From Imperialibacter roseus (lineage in GTDB: Bacteria; Bacteroidota; Bacteroidia; Cytophagales; Cyclobacteriaceae), in the NCBI RefSeq assembly GCF_032999765.1, contig NZ_CP136051.1:1216417-1280416 (forward strand): 64,000 bases of DNA, written 5' to 3'. Shown here in pieces: positions 53,769-58,908 of the stretch. The position numbers were made by a program, and so were the translations under genes. Within the stretch, counting starts at the first letter, position 1; the number at the start of each line of letters is the position of its first letter. A model generated the notes under the pieces. That model was not told the origin of the DNA and searched no databases. It saw only the letters and a program-made list of their open reading frames with translations.

Positions 53769-54506
53769 TTACAACGCCTTCAAAATAGCCCTACTTCTCT
53801 CCTCATAAGCCGTGCCCGACTCTGCCAACTCCTCAAATAACTCTTTCGCTTTCTCCTCTTCTTCCAGCTTGAGCCAGGCCAGGGCCAGGTACCATTGCAC
53901 CTGCGTTTTGTAGTCTTCGGCTTCTTTGCTCAATGGTTCCCAAATGGCTGCTGCTTTTACCGCCTCATCTTTGGCCAAATAGCTCATGCCCAGGTAAAAC
54001 AGTGTGCCTTCGTCCGGGTGTTTGATACTTTCAAAGATTTCAATGGCCATACCGTAGTCCTCATCGGCATATCTTCTGAAAGCCAGGTCTTTACTCGTTA
54101 GACTGTCTTTGGTACTGCTGTCCCGGTAAATGGGTGCTTCCACATTGGGGTACACCTCAAAGTATTCGGCATACAACGCCTGTGGCTCTGTGCTTCTCAG
54201 CAAAAAGAACCACGCAACTACTACCAGCAGCGCCACCGATGCTGCCGCTGGCAACCAAACCTTCCAGCTGAAAGTAGCGGCCCCGGTTGGTGCCGTTTCG
54301 ACAATGTTGGCTTCTGCCGCCTGAATCGCCTTCCAGGCTTTCTCCAGCTCAGCTCGTTCCAGTCCTTTTTGTAAGTATCTCACATCTTCAAACAGTTGTG
54401 CAAAATCTTTCTCTGCCGCTAGTCTTTGCCTAAGGGCTTCTGCCTCGCTTTCAGAAAGCTCTCCGCTGAGGTACCTGTCGATTAGTGCTATGTCATGCTC
54501 TTCCAT
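53769..54506 (-). CDS. membrane anti-sigma-like protein with external TPRs (second CHAT locus)
   Basis: 245 residues. The cytoplasmic N terminus DIALIDRYLSGELSESEAEA (residues 5-24) and the following helices fit the anti-sigma type seen in zinc-less Bacteroidota anti-sigma proteins. One membrane segment is at 82-103, followed by LYAEYFEVYPN (111-121) and three TPR-like units to the end (YGMAIEIFESI, YLGMSYLAKDEAVKAAAIWE). It mirrors the protein at 24055-24741 in order, membrane position and juxtamembrane motif. It follows the sigma gene after 9 bases and should keep that factor inactive until a periplasmic signal arrives. Confidence 0.78.
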   Translation of the reverse strand: MEEHDIALIDRYLSGELSESEAEALRQRLAAEKDFAQLFEDVRYLQKGLERAELEKAWKAIQAAEANIVETAPTGAATFSWKVWLPAAASVALLVVVAWFFLLRSTEPQALYAEYFEVYPNVEAPIYRDSSTKDSLTSKDLAFRRYADEDYGMAIEIFESIKHPDEGTLFYLGMSYLAKDEAVKAAAIWEPLSKEAEDYKTQVQWYLALAWLKLEEEEKAKELFEELAESGTAYEERSRAILKAL

Positions 54507-54515
54507 TTACCTCTA

Positions 54516-55088
54516 TTAAGCTAAAGCCATTTGAATCTTTTCTTTTTGCAGCAGCTCCCTTAGCTGCTGCAGGCACTTGTATTTTTTGTTCTTGGCCGTT
54601 GCTTCGTTTTTGTAGCCAAACTCCTCCATCAGCTGCCTGATGCTTGCCCGGAAGTAGTAAAACCGTGTCAGCATACTTTGGCACGGATCGCCCAGCTTTT
54701 CAATGGCCTTTTTAGTCGCCTCCAGCAAACTTTCTTTCAGCAGTGCTTCGTCGGTTGCCTCCTGACCTTCACCTCTGTCATCCACCCATTCCAGGGGATT
54801 GCTGCTCAAAGGTATTTTCATGTCTTCTCTTACCATTTCCTTGTACACATTGAGCCCTATGCTGAACAGGTAGGGCTTTATGCTGTCGTACATCATGGTC
54901 ATTTTTCCCTTTACCACATTGTTGTACAGCCGCAAAGTAGCTACCTGATAAATGTCCATGGCGTCGTCGTTGCTCATTTTGTATTTAGCCCGGATCATGG
55001 CGATAAATTCCTGACGGTATTTGCTGTATAATTCGCCGAGGGCCTGCATGTCTCCGTTTTTAAGCGAAGTGATCAAGGTTTCATCCAT
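54516..55088 (-). CDS. ECF-type RNA polymerase sigma factor (second CHAT locus)
   Basis: 190 residues from ATG 55088; an earlier ATG at 55127 would place the inverted repeat at 55119 inside the gene. Region 2 is at about 5-75 (ITSLKNGDMQALGELYSKYR, DDAMDIYQVATLRLYNNV) and region 4 at about 125-185 with the helix-turn-helix SIRQLMEEFGYKNEATAKNKKYKCLQ given by pattern. The linker has the LFSIGLNVYKEMVRED stretch also seen in the first-locus factor (LFGIGKNKVRQQF). It should read the promoters of its own regulon and is paired with the anti-sigma-like gene downstream. Confidence 0.85.
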   Translation of the reverse strand: MDETLITSLKNGDMQALGELYSKYRQEFIAMIRAKYKMSNDDAMDIYQVATLRLYNNVVKGKMTMMYDSIKPYLFSIGLNVYKEMVREDMKIPLSSNPLEWVDDRGEGQEATDEALLKESLLEATKKAIEKLGDPCQSMLTRFYYFRASIRQLMEEFGYKNEATAKNKKYKCLQQLRELLQKEKIQMALA

Positions 55089-55118
55089 TCCGGTTGTAGT
55101 ATAATGATTGAAAAGACT

Positions 55119-55183
55119 AAAGGTCACCTAAAATACCTAAATATAAGTAGCAGCAAAAAAATCAAGAATGTGCGGTGACCTTT
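55119..55183. promoter_or_regulatory. inverted repeat before the second sigma gene
   Basis: AAAGGTCACC at 55119-55128 and GGTGACCTTT at 55174-55183 are perfect inverse complements separated by 45 bases, between the divergent sigma and LuxR-type genes. Compare the 9-bp repeat with a 43-base spacer at 23400-23460. Confidence 0.55.
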
Positions 55184-55226
55184 TCTTGGAATCGTCATAA
55201 GGTAGTGTATTAAAAATGAAACTATC

Positions 55227-55436
55227 ATGACCGAACAAGCCAATCCATTAACGAGAAGAGAAAAGGAGATCATTGAGCAGTTGTCGTTTGGCTATAGCGC
55301 CAAGCAGATTTCGGACATCCTTTTCATTAGTGAATTAACCGTAGCCAAGCACAAAAGCAACCTGTTCATGAAGCTAAATGTGAATAATACACCACACCTG
55401 GTGAGCATGGCCCTGAGGGAAGGACTGATATGCTGA
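55227..55436 (+). CDS. stand-alone LuxR-type helix-turn-helix protein
   Basis: 69 residues, almost entirely a LuxR/GerE DNA-binding domain: PLTRREKEIIEQLSFGYSAK, QISDILFISELTVAKHKSNL, and KLNVNNTPHLVSMALREGL. There is no receiver or sensor domain, so its activity must be set by its amount, by dimerisation or by another protein. It is divergent from the second sigma gene and may control it. The 3' end and downstream region of this gene are duplicated at 56438-56593. Confidence 0.85.
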   Translation: MTEQANPLTRREKEIIEQLSFGYSAKQISDILFISELTVAKHKSNLFMKLNVNNTPHLVSMALREGLIC

Positions 55437-55543
55437 CAGTTTACTTTGAATAAAGCAACAACGAGAACTAATACGTAGAATCTTTTAGTTAGGTACACAG
55501 ATCAGTGGAAAGCCTGAGGCAGATAGCCTCGGGCTTTTTTGTG
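55389..55543 (+). repeat. 155-bp direct repeat, copy 1 (LuxR-type gene 3' end and downstream)
   Basis: It covers the last 16 codons of the LuxR-type gene, about 70 bases with AACAACGAGAACTAATACG and GGTTAGGTACACAGATCAG-type words, and a terminator. The second copy is at 56438-56593. The transcribed part might be a small RNA. Confidence 0.75.
55512..55540 (+). terminator. terminator after the LuxR-type gene
   Basis: GCCTGAGGC and GCCTCGGGC pair around AGATA and are followed by six T. The second copy at 56562-56590 has changes that keep the stem. Confidence 0.85.
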
Positions 55544-55631
55544 GTTATGATTAGCCGAAGTATCCTGCCTGCTATGGCCGATTGGCCGGAATATGCATCT
55601 TAGACAACTTTTTTTAGCCGCTCAAATTGCA

Positions 55632-56021
55632 TCAGGTAATCCAAAGCCTAACGCCTTCGATATACTTAAAATCCTTTAGGTTCAATGTGTAAAGTGGCAG
55701 GCCGTGAGCGATGGCCGTTGCGGCTATCAGTCCATCACCTAGTGTTAAGTTATGACTCAGTGAGTATTTGTTCATCAACTTCATAAACATTTCACAAGTC
55801 GGCTTGTCGATATCCAAGACTTTGAGATGAAATAAATCCTGATTGATCTTGTTCAGTTCCTTTTTGTTCAAAGCGCCATACATCAACTCTCCTGACGAAA
55901 CGATGCTCAAAACGATGTTTTCCTGGCCGATTTGCTTCAATGCTTCCAGAATAGTAGCGTTCTCTTTGTAAAACTCAATGATGATATTGGTATCGCAAAG
56001 GACTAATTGTTCCTTTTCCAT
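55632..56021 (-). CDS. PIN-domain toxin (VapC type)
   Basis: 129 residues, the usual VapC length. The acidic active-site residues of a PIN ribonuclease are in place: D10 (LVLCDTNIIIEF), E45 (VSSGELMYG), D96 (LTLGDGLIAATA) and D117 (LNLKDFKYIEG). VapC toxins cut specific RNAs, often tRNA or the 23S sarcin-ricin loop. The start overlaps the antitoxin gene by 19 bases, so the two are co-translated. The pair sits between two copies of a 155-bp repeat. Confidence 0.92.
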   Translation of the reverse strand: MEKEQLVLCDTNIIIEFYKENATILEALKQIGQENIVLSIVSSGELMYGALNKKELNKINQDLFHLKVLDIDKPTCEMFMKLMNKYSLSHNLTLGDGLIAATAIAHGLPLYTLNLKDFKYIEGVRLWIT

Positions 56022-56218
56022 GCTTTTTCCCGAAGCCGCTTAGCGTCTATTGCTCTGCCCTTCCACAGACCTGCAGAGGCGAAAAAGTCATACTTTTTCG
56101 GCGATGTTGATTTTATTGGCTTGTGTCTTTTCACCTCGACAAAATCGAGCTGCTGCAAAAAATTTACCAGATAGAGCAGTTTACTGTCGTCCTTTACTGT
56201 CAGTGTTAACTTTTCCAT
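56003..56218 (-). CDS. antitoxin of the PIN toxin (VapB-like)
   Basis: 71 residues from ATG 56218, which lies four bases after an exact -7 box; longer frames would overlap that box. The C-terminal segment FFASAGLWKGRAIDAKRLREKAWKR, by position residues 45-69, has the FxxxxGLWKxRxIDAxxLRxKAW pattern of antitoxins paired with PIN toxins in Bacteroidota. The N-terminal part (KLTLTVKDDSKLLYLVNFLQ) should form the dimerising DNA-binding portion. It neutralises the toxin and probably represses the operon. Confidence 0.85.
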   Translation of the reverse strand: MEKLTLTVKDDSKLLYLVNFLQQLDFVEVKRHKPIKSTSPKKYDFFASAGLWKGRAIDAKRLREKAWKRNN

Positions 56219-56222
56219 ATAC

Positions 56223-56230
56223 CAAAGATA
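56223..56230 (-). promoter_or_regulatory. antitoxin -7 box TATCTTTG, four bases before the ATG
   Basis: On the minus strand TATCTTTG is followed by GTAT and then the ATG at 56218. The spacing equals that before menA and the YefM-type gene and predicts a leaderless transcript. Confidence 0.6.
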
Positions 56231-56437
56231 AATATTTAACACTAACTTTTAGTTCATCCCAATGGATGTTATTGATAAATCTCCTCTTTCAGCCCCTCGA
56301 TGCCATTCAGCAAAACTCAGGAGGAAAATACACTTCTAGGGGATGTAGACCTGGGGTTCTACATGAAAAAGAATTAAGAGACGGAGCGCCTGGCTCGCAT
56401 TAATACCCGGAAGGCTCTGAGATTGTCGGGACGAGGG

Positions 56438-56593
56438 CACCACACATGGTTGGCCACAGCCTTTGAGGGAAGGACTGATATGCTGATAGTTTACTTTGGA
56501 TAGCACAACAACGAGAACTAATACGTAGAATCCATTGGTTAGGTACACAGATCAGTGGAAAGCCTGGGGTGGATAGCCCCGGGCTTTTTTGTG
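56438..56593 (+). repeat. 155-bp direct repeat, copy 2
   Basis: Similar to 55389-55543 over its full length. The part matching the LuxR-type coding end has lost its frame through a one-base insertion, so it is a remnant; the terminator part is intact. Confidence 0.75.
56562..56590 (+). terminator. second copy of the LuxR-gene terminator
   Basis: GCCTGGGGT and GCCCCGGGC pair around GGATA, followed by six T. Compared with copy 1 an A:T pair has become G:C and a C:G pair T:G, so the stem is preserved. Confidence 0.8.
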
Positions 56594-56602
56594 CTGGCAA
56601 CG

Positions 56603-56749
56603 ATGTTTGCAAAACTGCTGGCAAGGCTTTCAGGTCACGGTACAGACACAGAAGCAGTGCCGAGATCGCTCATCAGGTACCTGGCTGAGGTGATACACGA
56701 AGAAAAGCACCTTTCTGACGGCTTGTCGGAGATTGGGAGCTATTCCTGA
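56603..56749 (+). CDS. possible small protein or gene remnant (48 aa)
   Basis: A frame from ATG 56603 begins MFAKLLARLSGHGTDTEAV and ends EKHLSDGLSEIGSYS, with amphipathic helices. It overlaps the 3' end of the facing Fic gene by ten bases and starts just after repeat copy 2. It may be the tail of a lost gene; no family is recognised. Confidence 0.3.
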   Translation: MFAKLLARLSGHGTDTEAVPRSLIRYLAEVIHEEKHLSDGLSEIGSYS

Positions 56750-57798
56750 TAGTGGTAGCGAGTGCCCTTTCTCTCTCCAATCTTTAACAATAACCCTTCA
56801 TTGACCAGGTAAGCCATGTCTTTCTTCAAAGTGTTTCGTGAATGAGTTTTAAATGCTTCCTCTATTTCGCTCATACGAACAGCCTTCCGCTTTTTGGCGA
56901 ACTCAAGCACTGCTTGCTGTCTTTCGTTCAGCTCTTTTGTCAGCTTGCTGTAAACCTCGTATTTTGCTTCTAAGCGCTTGATAAGTGTAGACAGACAATC
57001 CAGGAAAAATAAGATCCATCTGTCTATCCTTTCGGTTTTCTTGTACCGGTTTTTCTGGCCTTCCATCAAAGCTCTGTAGTAGTCTTCTTTCCGCTCTTCA
57101 ATGATGTGCTCAAAAGATACGTACTGAACGAACCCATACCCTTGTTGCATGAGTAGCAAAGTGGTCAATAACCGTGACAGCCTTCCGTTTCCGTCCTGAT
57201 AGGGATGGATGGATAGAAATTCGTATACAAAAGCGGCTGTAATCATCAGCGGATGCATATCTGCTTTTGTCAGGCGTTCGTCAGTCCAGTTCAACAACTC
57301 TTCCATTTCCCTGGAAGTGGAAGATGGGTCAGTTATTCTGAAAATGGTTCGTTGTGTTCCGTCAGGGTTGTTAGCCACTACCTGGTTAGAAAGGGGTTTA
57401 TACTGACCTTTATGGCTCTGGTCTTTGGCACTGTGCTTTAGTAGCATCCCATGCAATTGATGGATATATCTTTCCGACAACGCAATGTCCTTGTAATTAA
57501 CCAGGATGACCTGGAGCGTTTCATAATAGCCAACCACTTCTTGTTGTTCTCTGGTGGTTAACTTGGTAATTTTTACAGACTTAAGGAGCTTTTCAACTTC
57601 TGCATCTGTCAATGTCGCTCCTTCGATTCGGGTAGACGAACCTATGCTTTCGATGGTTGCTATTTTCTTGAGTTCTTTGAGGTGTTTGCTGTGCTTTAGT
57701 TCTATTGATTGCCAGTTTCCTTTGAAGCTATCAATAATACTTAACAGCTTCATCAGTTGTTGGAAAACATCTCCGCCGAAGTCAAGTTTTTGGTTCAT
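56740..57798 (-). CDS. Fic family protein with built-in inhibitory motif and C-terminal helix-turn-helix
   Basis: 352 residues from ATG 57798. The Fic core motif HPYQDGNGR begins at H198, so the AMP-transfer site is intact. The inhibitory motif STRIEG at residues 55-60 lies before the core, as in class II Fic proteins whose Glu blocks ATP binding until released. The last 60 residues form a winged-helix-like segment (RKAVRMSEIEEAFKTHSRNT, LKKDMAYLVNEGLLLKIGER), so it may bind its own upstream region, where six phased repeats lie. The target protein modified by AMP is unknown. Confidence 0.92.
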   Translation of the reverse strand: MNQKLDFGGDVFQQLMKLLSIIDSFKGNWQSIELKHSKHLKELKKIATIESIGSSTRIEGATLTDAEVEKLLKSVKITKLTTREQQEVVGYYETLQVILVNYKDIALSERYIHQLHGMLLKHSAKDQSHKGQYKPLSNQVVANNPDGTQRTIFRITDPSSTSREMEELLNWTDERLTKADMHPLMITAAFVYEFLSIHPYQDGNGRLSRLLTTLLLMQQGYGFVQYVSFEHIIEERKEDYYRALMEGQKNRYKKTERIDRWILFFLDCLSTLIKRLEAKYEVYSKLTKELNERQQAVLEFAKKRKAVRMSEIEEAFKTHSRNTLKKDMAYLVNEGLLLKIGERKGTRYHYQE

Positions 57799-57814
57799 TG
57801 CCAACTAATTTTTA

Positions 57815-57911
57815 TGGATATATCCAAAAAGCATCCAAATGTATCCATAAGTAATTCCTTCTCTGTTGTGCGTTTTGAATATATCCAAAACGCATCCAAA
57901 TATATCCATAA
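57815..57911. promoter_or_regulatory. helically phased ATCCA repeats upstream of the Fic gene
   Basis: Two 33-bp direct repeats (57818-57850 and 57879-57911, two mismatches) each hold three ATCCA words, starting at 57822, 57833, 57843 and at 57883, 57894, 57904, with 10-11 base spacing, one helical turn. A TGGATA in opposite orientation precedes the first. This is the expected layout of a cooperative operator, and the winged-helix tail of the Fic protein is a candidate ligand. Confidence 0.7.
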
Positions 57912-58152
57912 ATTTCCTTATTCAGAGGCAACAATGCATCTGAGTTTACCGCTATCAGCTTACGCTTCAGGTCATTGGGGGTTTGGACAAAATTTTGGTA
58001 GAAGTAGACCTGGCCTTCTGTGAAAAGATGGAAGAGAAGGTGAGCCTAATACGTTTTCTATTCCTGAAGGCCTTGTGACTGCCCGGCCGGGGAATAAACA
58101 CGGCACCTGGTGACTCCGGCTTTTCGGCCACAACCTTCTTGCGAACGAGTTC
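57912..58152. other. gap with a coding-like fragment
   Basis: On the plus strand 57971-58078 reads as a 35-residue piece (VIGGLDKILVEVDLAFCEKM, then EEKVSLIRFLFLKAL) with no start, which looks like gene debris. The remainder up to the YefM operator shows nothing recognisable. Confidence 0.35.
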
Positions 58153-58168
58153 GTACAATATATTGTAC
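58153..58168. promoter_or_regulatory. YefM-type operator palindrome
   Basis: GTACAATATATTGTAC is a perfect 16-bp palindrome 29 bases before the antitoxin ATG. The right half contains TTGTACA, and TGTACA is the core that YefM-YoeB complexes bind. The right half overlaps the -33 TTG of the promoter, so binding would block RNA polymerase. Confidence 0.7.
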
Positions 58169-58193
58169 AACTAATGACAGTTGATTAACTTTG
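58163..58193 (+). promoter_or_regulatory. YefM/YoeB promoter, TTG-N20-TAACTTTG
   Basis: TTG at 58163-58165 and TAACTTTG at 58186-58193 are 20 bases apart. The ATG follows after four bases (58198), which predicts a leaderless transcript. Confidence 0.7.
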
Positions 58194-58197
58194 AGTC

Positions 58198-58452
58198 ATG
58201 GAAATAACCACCTATTCAAATTTTCGTCAGAACATGAAGTCCTTTCTCGATAAGGTGCTGTCTTCTCATTCGCCTTTGTTTGTTTCCCGAGCAAATGGTG
58301 AGGATGTGGTTGTGATGTCGAAAGCCGACTATGAGAGCATGCAGGAGACCATGTACCTGCTGAGTAGCTCCAAAAATGCTGAAAGACTTGCCCGTGGAAT
58401 AGAGGAATACAAAGAGGGAAAAGGGGTAGAGCGAGAGCTGATTGACGAATGA
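58198..58452 (+). CDS. yefM: antitoxin, YefM type
   Basis: 84 residues, standard YefM (Phd/YefM family) length. The N-terminal DNA-binding part is clear: EITTYSNFRQNMKSFLDKVL, PLFVSRANGEDVVVMSKADY and ESMQETMYLLSS. The C-terminal acidic tail binds the toxin. Its stop overlaps the toxin start by ATGA. The antitoxin, alone and with YoeB, should repress the promoter through the palindrome at 58153-58168. Confidence 0.93.
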   Translation: MEITTYSNFRQNMKSFLDKVLSSHSPLFVSRANGEDVVVMSKADYESMQETMYLLSSSKNAERLARGIEEYKEGKGVERELIDE

Positions 58453-58703
58453 AAATCGTTTTCCTCTCTCCGGGATGGGAAGATTATCTCCACTGGCAAC
58501 AGACTGATAAAAAGATGCTTAGAAGGATCAATGAGTTAATCAAACAATGCCAACGAACCCCATTTGAAGGCAGCGGGAAGCCCGAGCCACTACGAAGTAA
58601 TTTGTCAGGCTGGTGGTCGAGAAGGATGGATCATGAGCATAGGCTGGTGTATAAAGCTGAGGGAGACTCACTTTATATTCTTCAGTGTAGAAAGCATTAT
58701 TAG
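58449..58703 (+). CDS. yoeB: toxin, YoeB type mRNA interferase
   Basis: 84 residues, the same length as E. coli YoeB. Catalytic residues fall in the known positions: E46 (GKPEPL), R65 (DHEHRLVY), H83 and Y84 (CRKHY at the end). YoeB is a RelE-fold toxin that binds the 50S subunit and cuts mRNA in the ribosomal A site during translation. It is coupled to the antitoxin through a 4-base overlap. All key residues are intact, so it should be active when freed. Confidence 0.94.
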   Translation: MKIVFLSPGWEDYLHWQQTDKKMLRRINELIKQCQRTPFEGSGKPEPLRSNLSGWWSRRMDHEHRLVYKAEGDSLYILQCRKHY

Positions 58704-58767
58704 CTGAGACTATTTTAAAGATAAACACAAGCGGATGCTTGCGTTACGGGTGCTTGCACCATTGCAT

Positions 58768-58797
58768 AAAAAAAACCGAACACCTTCCGGCGTCCGG
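58768..58797 (-). terminator. terminator of the PadR-PspC operon
   Basis: On the minus strand CCGGACGCC, a GGAA tetraloop and GGTGTTCGG form a nine-pair stem with two G:U pairs, followed by eight T. It lies about 110 bases beyond the PspC stop. Confidence 0.75.
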
Positions 58798-58841
58798 CTT
58801 TTCGGACTTGAAAATTGGGCAAATGAAAATTTTTAGTTATT

Positions 58842-58904
58842 GGTTATCAGTGAGTGGTAATCAGTAGGATTCGACTGCTTTACTGATTACTTCTCACCGA
58901 TTAC
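58842..58904. repeat. long imperfect inverted repeat after the PspC gene
   Basis: GGTTATCAGTGAGTGGTAAT-CAGTA faces TACTGATTAC-TTCTCAC-CGATTACC across a 15-base centre. Such GATTACT/AGTAATC-type hairpins are common between genes in Bacteroidota. It may protect the 3' end of the mRNA. Confidence 0.6.
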
Positions 58905-58908
58905 CTTC

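Larger units (their letters stand above)
56231..56739. other. gap holding repeat copy 2 and gene debris
   Basis: No intact gene with known family. It contains coding-like debris at 56290-56400, repeat copy 2 (56438-56593) and a possible 48-codon frame after it. Confidence 0.5.

Noticed and set aside
55440-55541. Definite small RNA in the repeat downstream of the LuxR-type gene
   Set aside because: A terminator and partial conservation are visible, but no exact promoter box precedes it, so it is kept as a repeat and only suggested as RNA.
58842-58904. Long inverted repeat as the end of an insertion sequence
   Set aside because: No transposase gene or matching distant end was found; its position after a terminator-bearing operon fits an intergenic hairpin repeat.
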